A DNA stretch of 64,000 nt from contig VZSF01009849.1 of the NCBI GenBank assembly GCA_013398295.1, forward strand, positions 186,001 through 250,000, read 5' to 3'. Shown here in pieces: positions 12,701 through 24,700 of the stretch. A program made the position numbers and the translations under genes. The stretch's first letter is position 1. Each line of letters starts with the position of its first letter. The DNA comes from Chionis minor. Its lineage: Eukaryota; Chordata; Aves; Charadriiformes; Chionididae. The notes below the pieces were generated by a model. That model made no database searches. It worked only from the letters and a program-made list of their open reading frames with translations, and was not told where the DNA came from.

Positions 12701-15700
12701 TATTTGTAAGTGACCAGAAATGGTTGGTATTTAGAAGAGTGATTTAATGGCTGAGCAGAATTTTTTGGGTGGCTCTTCTCTGGTCTTGGAATCATCAGCA
12801 CCTGCTTCCCCAAACCAGCTGCGGTTACAATCTCTGGCTGTCCCCAACGCAGAAGTGTTTCCAAACTGATTCATGTGGAGCCGTTAGCTGAAAGGCAAAA
12901 GCCGTTTTTCACACAAAAATGGGTAGATGAGGTGTTTATTTTTCCCTGTTGTTATCTGACCGCTGGTAGTCCTCTAGTGGTTTCCTACAGTTCTGTTCAG
13001 AGCCTATAAGAATGCTTTCCTCCATAGTTGTCTAGCAAAGGAATCCCAGAGCAGCCACGCAGAATACGATTTTGGAGGCTGTTAGCAACGCTGCCTTGTG
13101 CCTGTCATGACGTGGTAAGCGAGGCAGGGCGCTGCAGTGCGGCTCCTCGTACCTCGTACCTGGCTTAGCTGTCAGTCACTGACCCTGACTTTGCAGTGAA
13201 GACCCACCGCTGAGAGAGGCCTCCCCGAATAGTGCCCTGCAGCTGTGGGCTGCTTCTCATTCCCTCTTGGGCTTTTGGGTATGAGCGCAACAAAGCCCAT
13301 CGCTGAGGAGCACTGAAAGCTGTGGGAGACAGAGGGCACGGTCTGGCGAAGCACAAAGGCTGTTGTCAGTCAGTATCTGGTGAGCGAAGGCATGGGCATT
13401 TCTGCCTCTTTCCAGCTCAACAACTGGAGAAGACTTGAGAGAAAACAATGATAACAGTTGAAGGTTCTTGTTGCTCAAAAGCCCCTGAAGGCCCCAGAAG
13501 GCTGTGGCTGTGAAAGCTGAGGAGCCAGTGGCTCCCAGAAGGCTATTGTTGGCAGATCCAAGCTACTGGAAGAGCAGCAAAGCCTAATACAGCTGAGTTG
13601 GAAATGGCAAAGGCTCAGAAAAACTGATCTGAAGAAGAAAGAATGTTACTAGAGGAAATACAGAGTGTTTACATGTTCAAATAAACCAAATCTTTCCTTT
13701 TTACTTATGCTTCCAGGCGCTTTCAGCAGGAGGAGTCAACAGGCAAAGGGTTCTATTACAATGGAGCGGTTTGAAGCTGCCTGGCTGTGCAAGGCCTGGA
13801 CAATGTTGAAATATGCCTGTTGCTCCATCCGGGACTGGGAAGTAGTGCAAGCTTCACGTCTGTTCTCTAAGCACAGGGTGTGTGCTTGCTTACAGGGGCA
13901 CAGTACTTTAATATGTTTAAAAGCAGTTCACATCTTGTGGGAAACCTCAGAAAATACTGTCTGACAAAACAGCCTGTGTTTTGGGTGTTGTGCTGCTGGA
14001 GGTGTTTTGGTGAAGCTCATCTACCCTAACGCTTCATTTTTATACCTTTTTGCATCCTCCCTCCCTACTTACTGCAGATACAATTTGGCCTAGCGTGAAG
14101 GATGAGCAACAGCAGCAAATATCTTCATAAAGACTACAGCTTTGCACAAGGCATCTGTTACACTGCACCAGTTAGGACGATGTATCCAAAGAAGGGCTTA
14201 CACCCTGATGTACAAGCACACCCAGTCTAGGCTCCCGAAAAAGGCCATTGCTTTACTAAAGAGAAGCTGACTTGCCTGTGAGGACGTGTTGCTTTTAAAT
14301 ATTCCTGCTTGTGCCAAGAACGTGCAAGATTTCTTGTGAAAACAGAAGGCTGGTAATTTTCCCGGTAATATCTTTAATTTTTAACTGTTGGCAAAATCAA
14401 GCCAACAATTCTTTGTAGATTTTGTTAAGCTGTCTGGATTTACGGGACAGATCCAAGAGCAGACCTCTCAAGTGACATAACCTAGCCATGGTGGGAGCGC
14501 CTTGGGCAGTAAGGCCTTATTTCTGTACCGTGGCACCACGGAAGCACTAGGATTACAGGGAGCTGTGAGCACCTGCTGAGGTACTCAAGGTCTTCGTAAG
14601 GTTCCCATCTTACAGTTTTCTCTGGTGAATAGCGAGGGGAGCTCATGCTGCAGTCTGAGGGAGGCACACGCGTGCTTTCTCTTATAGCTAGTCGCTCACT
14701 TTCACAAACATTAGAATTGTGTATCTTTGAGCCCTCTCCTGCTGTGCTGGATTTTCTATGCAAAGGATTTAAAAAGGAGGAGATCACAGGAGGGAGGAGG
14801 CGGTGGTGGCAGAGGCATATACGGATCCAGGAGCACGGATGAAAATCTTTTCCATGTCATTTTATACCAACAAAATGTAGGAGCAGTCCACAATCTGGAA
14901 TCCATGTGGGGAGCTGGTCATTTAATAATTCATCGCCTTTGCTTTTCATCTGCAGGTTGGATTATTGGTTTAGGTGCTGTTAGAAGCTGTACTGCTGCCT
15001 CCAGATTACTAACCATACTGAGACAGTGTGGAAATCTTAAATTTTGAAGCTTACAAATTCTGAAAGCTGGAATTTTGGAGTAAATAAAATGGTGTTGCAG
15101 AAGATAATGCATTTCAGCTGTCTGGGTATTGTTTTTCCCAACAGTGCTAGAAGATTTCAGAGGATCTGTGGGAAATGGTATCCTGAGGATTTGGTTGCTA
15201 ATCAAAGCACCCTGTGGGGGAGATGGAGCTGAAGTGACTTCTGGCATGTCAGTTCCATTGCTGCCATCTGTGTTTTAAATATTAGCAACAAAAATACATT
15301 TCACTGGGCTACAGAGTCAAGAAATTTAAACTCCGGTCCTCAGGCTTGCAAAGGTGTGAGTCAAAACAGTTCCCTTAGAAACTTATTTCTTGGTGGGGGT
15401 TTTTTTGGTGTTCTTTTTTAGGATCTTGTCTTTTTGGTTGTGGAGGAAGAATCTCAGAAATGTGAGAAGAATTCCGCCCTCTGCTTCCCAGTTCCTGTCT
15501 CTCATCCTGTGATCCTGGAGATTGGCTGCGGCTCTGGAGCAATTGCTCTGAGTCTGTTGTGCAAACTGCCACAGGTGAGCTTTTTTTTTTTTTGGTGTTC
15601 ATGGTACAATGGATGCAAATGTTACAGGACAGTCCCACTCCACTAGTCTTCACTGAGATTTCACAGACAAGATTCTTTGCTTTGATGGGACTTTAGCAGC

Positions 15701-18700
15701 AAAGGTCTCTGACAGGCAGGCTCTGTTCGTGCTAGGTAGAAGAGGGGTATTTAGGAACTAGTCTCCCCAGCTGTCCGCAAGAGTAGCAGAGATGTAGAGT
15801 GGAAGAAGCAAATGTGCTCTTTCTTCAGCTGTCACAGCTCACTATTAATCTCCTTAGCTTGAAGCACTGGTGGGTGTTGGTTTAAGCTAATATCCTGGGC
15901 TGCGGACAAGAGGGACTGAGGCACAGGCACACAACCTCTTAGTCAAATTTATGGGGCAGTCATCTCTAAAACTCACCTTGCTATGAATAGAAAGATCTTT
16001 TCTCTAGGAGACTGAAGACTGAATGAACACAGGGAAGGGATGACCACAGAAGTGTCAGTACTTGGGATCAATATGACAGGCATATGTCACACTGCCACAC
16101 CACTTTTTTGAAGTCTTTTGTTCCCTAGTAACAATCCACACCTTTTGAACAGAGTCAAAAAAGCAGGAAGGGGACTGAGATCTGGGTGACCAAAGCCCTT
16201 CTTGCCCCTGATTATTGTGGCATGTAACGTGCTTACTGAGATAGTGTTGGTAAACAGAAAGAGAAATGAATCCAAGATCTCATCGCATGTGGTTAAGGGA
16301 AAAATATTCCCCTTTCCTCAGAACTGCAAACTAACCAGTTCCTTCTCGTGAACAAGAATGCGGCCAGCCCCTCCTCTTGTAGAAGTATAAGACTTGGCAC
16401 ATAAGAATTAGAGGTTGATGCTTGTGTTCCTCCTTCCAGTGACCTGATAAGGTTAATACTTGAGCTTCATGACTTCAAAGTATAATTACTGTGATTTCCT
16501 GAGCTGTACTTCATGCTCTTTTCCTTGCCTGTTAAGTTAAAGAGCTGTGTCGGTCTGTCCCTGTAACTGATAACAGTCCTTCCCCAGCTGACTAGCACAA
16601 ACTGCTGTCCCCAGAGAAATAAGGAGCCTTGGCTGATTAGAGTTAGTGGTAGCCATACTGACAGCTAAGTGGAGTTTACGCTCTGTGTGATCTCTGTAGT
16701 GTTTGAGGCAGAATTTGGCACTAGGTTATTGAGAAAACAACAGCAACTTTTCACTTGTGGATTCGCCTGTGCCCTTCAGCTTTAGGGTCAGCTTCATGTG
16801 TGTGGGTGCTAGTCTCAGGCTGTGAAATTAATCCCCCTAGGAATGATGGCTGATCACACTATCGTCTCCAAATGCAAAGCAGCTTCTTTGAGCGTGCTTT
16901 CTCTGTGTAAATACTCACCAGCATCTGTGTTTAAAAAGCATTAAGCACAGCAAAAACGAGTCAGGCCTTTGCCTGCACTTTTCCCAAGGTGGAATGAAAG
17001 GTAAAAAAAAAATCTCTAACTGCGTAGTCCTGTCTCTTAATGTTACGCTGGAGGACTCTCAAATACTTGACACGCAGTCAAGTACACACAGTCAATACAT
17101 GCAGTGAATGTGGTGTAAGGACTGTAGTGGAGTAACTAGGCAAAAGGTGTCTGCGTAACAGATGGAAAATGCCAGAACCCCTGTGCGAGAGGTGGTGTTA
17201 ATGCTGGGAGGGATTCTCTCCACATGAGAGAGGAGAAGCCTAGGGTATGATCTTCCTTTAACCTGTGTCTGCCCCAGACTAGCCAGAGTGTTGAGTCTCA
17301 CACTCCGTGGAGCTATGAAGGTATCAAGTGATGTGAGTTAGTGTGACTCCATTGTTGTTAGCTGAGTCGTGCGGTCAGAAGCCTGTCTATCTTGGCAGGC
17401 TGCTGGCAGTGTTGCAGAGAGCCTTCTGTCACGTTAACGGCCTTACTAGAAATGACTCACGATCCCATCAGTGCCCTGAGATGCATTCTTCATGAGCTAT
17501 TCCTTTTAGGAGCCGAGAGTGAACAGTCAATTGTCACTTCTTTTCTTGCATGTCCCTTTCGGCGCAACATGTCTGCTTAGGAACCTTGATGTTGTAATAC
17601 TTGTTTTTTTCTGTCCCAGAGCCGGGTGATAGCTGTGGATAAAGAGAAGGCTGCTGTGGATCTCACCAGGGAGAATGCACATAGGTACAAGCCCACCTAT
17701 TACCCATTTTTTGTAAATTGTTGTTTGAGAAAGATCAAGAGTCCTCAATATTTGTGCATGTGGTTCACGTTTATTGCCAGTGGAAAGCAGGGAATGTTCC
17801 CCTGGTTTCCGTAGGCTGAGCTCCTAAAGCATGTAAGAATGCAGAGAAAAATGCTTATATTTACCAGAGTGTTCTTTTCCTTTGACTTGTGAATGTGCTT
17901 TGTAAAGCCATTTAAGCCTAAATAAAGCAATAGTACATAAATGCTGTCTGTCTTTCAAGGGTTTTCAAAGTGTTTCATGCTAACTGCTCTTATCCCTTTC
18001 TGCAAACTTGGGAAACTCAAGGCAGAGGGTAGTAGGAATCTATATGTCACTTAGGAGGTTGGGGACAAGTATAGCCTGAACCTTTCTGTCGGGCTCCCTA
18101 TATCATTATTGCCGTGCTTGTTTCTGTCATCGCTCCTCTAGGTGTGAGCTTGCACGCTCAAATAGCACCTTCACTCTGATGTGCTTGTGTGGTATCTCTC
18201 AGCATCCTCCTTGAAGTCTCGGCTTTGGTGAGAGTGGTGCTGCCGAGTCCCGTGCTGTGTGCGTGGCACCTGCGCTGTGGCTGCATGCTGAGAGCTCTGC
18301 TGAATCTCAGGATAGTTTGGGTTGGAAGGGACCTTTAAAGGTCATCTAGTCCAAGCCCTGCAACGAGTTAAGCATCTTGTGCCTGAATTCAGCACAGCTC
18401 TGTATCAGGTTAACCTTGTCCTTCCTAGTGGCACTTTTTCCTCAACTGGTTCATCTTAACCCAGGTTATTCTGGACTGTCCCTAACATAGCAAGCACCAG
18501 AGCTAGAATCTCAGTGTGGTTTTGAGTCTGGGATCCCAGTCTCTGTAGACAGTGTAAGAGTGTAAGACATGCTAGTACAGAGTTCTAGTATGTATTCGTG
18601 TCCTCTGAAACCGCTGGGCCCTAGGCATTAATTAAAGCAGTCTCAGAAAGGATTCCTATTGCTGCCTCTTCTGGAGTCTAGTTCAGTTGTGAGTCTTAAG

Positions 18701-21700
18701 TGGTGCCCATTGACTGACATTTCTGTCCCCAGGGCCCACATACCCTTTTTTTCCCTGAGCTGCTGCCAGCGTTGGGGCTGCACAGACAGGCAGCTTCTGT
18801 TTCTGGCTGCACTGAGCTGCATCTCTTCACTTCTTGCAACCCAGCCCCGGCTCCTCTGTGAGTCTGAAGTGATGTGTGGGAGCAAGCCCTTCACAAACTT
18901 GTCACCCCATATTAACCTTTGCCTCCCAGCCCAGTTATAGGGAGTGGGGAGGAGAGATTTCCTTCTGATGTGTCAGTGTCAAACCAAGTTCTTTTGCAAT
19001 TTTTCATAGATATTATAAAAGCGGGCCAGATCTTTGCCTCCTTGGTAGATTATTGCTCTGGCATCTGGAAAAAATAGTCTTGTTATTAACATTGCTTGTT
19101 GGCTTGAGAGTGGCTGAGGGAGTGTAAATGCAGTGCCAGAGAACCTCATGTTTTTCCATGGATATTTTCATTGTGTCCTTGTGATCTTGTCCGTGGCAGG
19201 GTGCCCTGTAGCTCTTGGGAGAGAAGCCAGTAGGGTAAGCTGTGTTACTGCTTGACTGAAGCCAGCTTGGTTCCTGCTTTCTCTTCAGAGCTCCCTTATC
19301 ACAGCTGTGCTCTCTAGATGCTTAGGTGGGCCTTGCTAAATCAATCCCGGTGCCAGGTGGCCCATCTGGGCACATTTCAGACAGATGCAGGAATCCCTCC
19401 CTTTCTTGATGTCCGTATATGCTGACTGGGCAGCACCCTAGGCCCTCAGCAAAGGCAAGTAGGACCTGAGTACAAGGCCTTTGTCACAGCGTGCTCTGTG
19501 AACCCTGTTGGGTACCCCTGAGTGTTACACTGAAGAGCTGGGAGAAGAACTCTGCCACTGTGGTGGGTCTCTTGTGGGAGGAGAGAACATGCTAGGAAGA
19601 GCTGGGCAGTTTTGTTTTCTCTAGACATTGACTGCACTGAGGACAGGAGTGTTAGGGGTCAGTGAAGACTCTCTGCCTCAATGTGCTGTTGCTGGTCAGG
19701 GAATGGCGTCTCCTGTGGGAGGCTTGGAGCCTTTCTCCACCAGCAAATCTCAACCGGTCTTGTCTTTCTGACTTCACAAAGTGCTTCCTCTGACATTGCT
19801 GAAACATCTTCACAAAATCCAGAGGCAAACCTGGGGAGAAGAGGGAGGTATTTTGGTGGGTGGACCATTTAGCTGAGGAATTAAAGGTTCTGTTCCTTCC
19901 TTGCTATCTCACACTCCCTGTTTCTGTGGACCTCTCCTGCAGTATGGGGCTGTCACCAAGCACCAAGGCTACTTTCAGATTGGCTCTCATTTCTGTCCCA
20001 GGAACATCAAGGGAGCTTTGCTCAGGAATCCTAAGGTTTAAGGGGCTCGTTGTCTCAACTTTTTTCCCCTGGCAGGGAGCATATTCTGTAGCAAGCTGGG
20101 AGCAAGGGACGGATCATGCCAGGTTGTGACAGACTGGAGCACCGTGCGGTGGCAGTCTGGCAGTCTCAAGGCTGTTTTACCTTGGATTAGTGCAGTGAGT
20201 CAGCTCAGAATCTTGGCCAAGATTTCTCCCTAAGAAATACCAACGTGTTTGTAGACCTGTTTCTTAAAAATAGCAAGCCAGCATGCTTACTTGCTTACTT
20301 GTCACAGGTAAAGGAGAGGTGTCTGTGCCTTCTAGCGCCTTCACGGGTTCTGCTGGTGTGAGCACCCTGGAGGTGCTGGCTGCAGATGAAAGGCACTGAC
20401 CATAACGCTTATTTCCCAATTAATGTGCACAGAGATGTTAGGGGCAAGAAAGGTCATGAGCTAGAAACTAGCATCTGAGAGATCCTAGTGTGTATTTTAA
20501 ATATGTTACACTGTACAGTCTGTGCATGAGCTCTTCCTAAAGGAGTCCATTTTCCCTGCTTTGGGTCTGGCATAGGGCTTCTGCTGCACTGCGTGTGCTG
20601 GCCTCCTGGTAGTGTGCAGTAACATCTCATCACCTTAACATTGGCATGTGAGATGAGATCCAAAGATGCCTAGAAAATACGCTCAGGTGCCAGAACACTG
20701 TTAAGATCTAGATTATCAAGGAGGCTGGGGAAAGAATGTGGCAAACGTGAGCGTTTTGTCTCCACTTACAATAGCAGGTTTAAATATCTGAAGCGGGTGA
20801 TTTTGTCATGTGTTTGTTGTTTTTGGGGGGTTTTTTGGTTTTTTTTTTGTTTTTTTTTTCTTTTTTTTCTTTTTTCCAGGGATAGTGAGCTTACCTGGGG
20901 AGGCCTTGGAGATGTACCTAATATGCAGCAGGGTGGGGGAATACGGCAAGGGGTGATACGTACAGGTTTTGGGTGCATAGGAGCTGCAGCCTGGAATCAC
21001 CATGGGTGTACGGTGTGCTTTTTGCTTTGAATTTTGTTTTTTGGGCAAAGAGCAGATCCTAAACTTCCGTTGGGGCTTGAGAGGAATCCAGCTGCAGTCA
21101 GTGGGGTAGGATATACGTGTTTCAGATAAGAGATGTGATATTTAATGATGTGTTTATAGAATGTGCTGTTCATGAATCCACACAAACATGCCTCCTAATT
21201 TTTCTTTTTTCTGTTCTTATATCTGGAATTTTACAGGCTTCAACTCCAGGATAGGATCCATGTCCTCCACCATGATGTTTCATACGGTAACTCTTTTCAC
21301 TGTTATAATCCCCTTTGTCTTTCTGCCTCTTTACTGTGATGGGTGAAGCAGGTGTGAGAGACAGGCAAGGGATTCCTTTGGGATGCAGGGGTCAGAGGGG
21401 TGTTGAAGTTAATAGAGAAAAAGGTCAGTAAGAAGTGAGCCAGTGAAGATTGTCCTGTCAGAGATCTCCTGGCCAGATGATCATCTGAGAGAAGTCCCTG
21501 ACTACATCAGAAGTGAATTGTTCCTGGTTTTAGGTGTCTAAAGGTTGCGTTTGAGCTGGTAGTCCAGGTGCTTTCTAGCATTCCTGGGGAGAGGCAAATA
21601 TATACACAAGGTAACTCATGCCATGCCGACATGGATGCTTTAGATAAACATGTATGTGCCTGTCTCTCTATTGATGTTAGAGGGAGCCCAGATATTTAGC

Positions 21701-24700
21701 TCAGATTAAATGCCCAGCCTTACTCACCTGAAATTAGATGAGCTGAACCAGGGAAGGATACCTGTTGTCTTCCCCAGACCCTGCTGAAACCAGTTAAAAC
21801 TGCCATTTGGTGAGGCTTATCCAGTTAACGGGATACATGCTCAGCTGTTTCTTGGCCAGGAGCTGTGGAGCCCAGAGTCCCAGCATTGTAGATTCATTAC
21901 TGCACCTTTCTGACACTGTTGTTTTTGTCACTGACATCTTAGGGGTATGTCAGCACAGCCTTCTGTCTGCAAACCTGAGTTTGTGCTGCCCATACTCTGA
22001 ACAGCAGGAAGCCGGCCAGCTTCAGTCCAAAAGGCACGTAGCTGTGTTGGCATCGCACCTGTGAGGGCGAGCCCTGTGGCAAGAGGCTGGCCTGAGGACA
22101 GTGCCACACCTGCACGGTTACACTCACGGCTGGTATGTGTCAATCCAGACGGTAGCATGAGTGTAGCGAGCTAAACCTTTCTGCACAAGCACAAACAATT
22201 AGATGATTGATGCCGCTCAGAGGGCCTGCAGCTCTGATAAGAGGAAGGATCTGCATCCTGACAGCTAGTCTGAGCTCCCACTTAGGTCTTTGTGGGCTCT
22301 CTTAAGTTCTGACTAACTTCAGATCCAGATGGGCACACAGCTCCAGAGCATTCAAGGTCCTGTGCTTTGTAACATGTCCTGCTAAGCGTCCTGCTAAGCA
22401 GGGCGGTTGATACAAAAAAATGATTCTTTGCCTGTGCTTAGCTTTGTATCACTCTTGTATTCAAGGTGGGGAAGTGAAGAGGCCAGGCTATCCCAAAAAG
22501 AAATGGGATAAAATTAAAGCAGAGCCAAACACACATGGGCATGTGTCTCGAGAGACGGTTTCCTGGATAGGATTTTGGCACTGAGTTTGTAGGGCAGATT
22601 GCTATGGTTGAGAGCTGGTTGTGATTCTTTTTCTTTTCTAGGTTCTGCCAAGCAGCTGCTACTCTGGGGCCCTGTAGACTTCATAGTCAGTAACCCCCCA
22701 TATGTCTTCCATGAAGACATGGCTTCCTTGGACACAGAAATCCTCCGGTAATCAGGCAAATAGATTTCTCTTCTCCTTGAAGAAGGTTTCTGTCTGGTTC
22801 CTTATACTATACACAACTGCATGCAAAACATGCAAATGTAGTATATATACATATAGTGTAGGTGTGTTTATATGGAATATAATATAGTGTTACTTTGTTT
22901 AATACTTGCAGGTCTGAAACAATATCAAAGTATTTTAAATATTTATGAAAATGGAAAAAGTACACACTTTGAAATCAACAAAATTCCAATCCAAAACTGT
23001 TTCAGAGCATTCTTCCTGTTAGACACCACCCCCCCTCATTTATGTGAATTTCTAAAAGGAAGTGTAAGCAATCTGAGCAGCTTTTTGTGATGGAAAGAAT
23101 ACTTGGGTGGAAATGCTGTGACCTGTTTTCATCCCAGTACTTGTCTTGAGCAAACCCACCCACACAAACACGAATAAACCCTTTTGGGATGTGAGACTAC
23201 GTGTGCGTGCTGGTTATTTTTCAGAATTGATTGTCATGTGCATCAGGACTAAGTCCTGCACCACCCCTGTGCAAGGTGTGCACCAGATCAGATGCTGGAA
23301 GTTGAGCTTTCTACATTCTGATTGCTCTGCTGGGTCAGAAGGCAGTGCAACCTGGCTGTTGGCACGGTTGAAATAAAGCAAGTGATCCCTTGCTGTACAA
23401 CCTGCTCTTTCCCTGTGCAGCTGGCACAGAGAGAACAGATCCACGTGTCGGAACTGTGCAACCCCGGCTGCAGTTGGCTCATGATTTTCACAGAGTTCAG
23501 TTCAACATGGAATTTCACAGCCTAGTGGGAGCTGTCTCCTTATTCCCTCCATGTTACATAAAAGCTGAGTGCTGTATGAGTTCTGGAGTTCAGGTGTGTT
23601 GGGTGCACCTTTCTCCATGGGGTGTGGGACAACGCATCCTCGAGGGCGTGGCTCATGCCACAGGAATTGCTGTTAATGTCTTCTTATTCCCACACTCCAG
23701 CTATGAGGACCTTGATGCGCTGGATGGGGGAGATGATGGGATGAGAGTCATCAAAACAATTCTGGCTCTGGCTCCTTCTCTTCTGAAGGATTCTGGGTAA
23801 GCACTGTTCTCTGTAGGAATGTCATGGGTTTTGTCTATTCACTTCTATAACTTTTCATACAGGAAGGTACAGAGGGAAAATAGTGGCAAAAATGTCTGCC
23901 CCCCACCCTGTATAATAAATCGCGCTTTAAAAAATGTCATGTGTATAAGCAAAATTAGCTTGAAATTGATTGTTAAAGGGATATGAGCCTTCCTTGACCA
24001 GTGAGGGTGTTTCATGGTGATTAGTGAAGTGAGAATCTTTAAAGGTCAAAGCAACAGAAAGAACATGAAGGAGAGCAACAGAGGAAGAGAGAGTGGAAGG
24101 GGAGAAAAAAAAAGGAAGCTTTCTAAGCAGAATAACTCATTGAAGGAGAAGGAATGTAGAACTCTGTGAGAATGGATGTAAATCTCTACTTCCCTCCCAC
24201 CCTTTAATTAGGGGAAACTTGTTTGTTGTGCCAGGATATAATGCTGAATATCCCAGGAGAGAAAGAAGATCAGCCAGGGATAGTTTCTTAAATGTTAACC
24301 ATGGTTAATAGTCAAGACTCATTGTTTCTGTTCTCTGTCATGTGGGATCCATTTTGTGCTTAAAGATCAACATGCAAAAACCCAAAAGTCTGTTGTGCCA
24401 GGGCATTCACATATCCTGTTGAAAATCCCTGACATTTTAGCAGCGTCAGAGAGGTCACTGAAAATCTGCAGGTTTGAGTAGAGGGACAGGAATATTGAGA
24501 GGCATACTGCATGGGTAAGAATTCACTCCTCATGCTTTGTATGACCACAAGAGCAGAAGATGCTCCTCAGAACTTCCCAGCAACAGAGATTGGTCCCATG
24601 GGGGTGTTTGTTAGGATTATTTTTTTTCCTTCCCTTTTTGCTTGTTTTATAAAGTGGAGCTCCCATTGAGGACTGGAAGTTTTTTAAGGTCAGGAATGAG

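Larger units (their letters stand above)
795..15421 (+). other. HEMK1: HEMK1 intron between the first two visible coding exons (14.6 kb)
   Basis: Begins GTATGA and ends TTTTTTAG. It contains two old CR1 fragments (about 5.5-5.8 and 6.7-7.0 kb), a MIR-like fragment (about 10.97 kb), poly-A and poly-T tracts, and two G-runs holding single unresolved bases. A modestly GC-richer patch sits at about 4.2-4.35 kb. No other gene was recognised; long raw frames over 8420-9420 are low-complexity translations of the poly-T and G tracts. Confidence 0.85.
17685..21236 (+). other. HEMK1: HEMK1 intron (3.6 kb)
   Basis: Begins GTACAAG and ends GGAATTTTACAG. It holds a short CR1 3'-end fragment near 18.3 kb and a T-rich tract near 20.85 kb. 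Otherwise I recognise nothing. Confidence 0.85.

Noticed and set aside
23390..23800. 136-codon plus frame as one coding unit
   Set aside because: Only its last 32 codons or so (from the acceptor at 23700) match HEMK1; the upstream part is intron that happens to be open.
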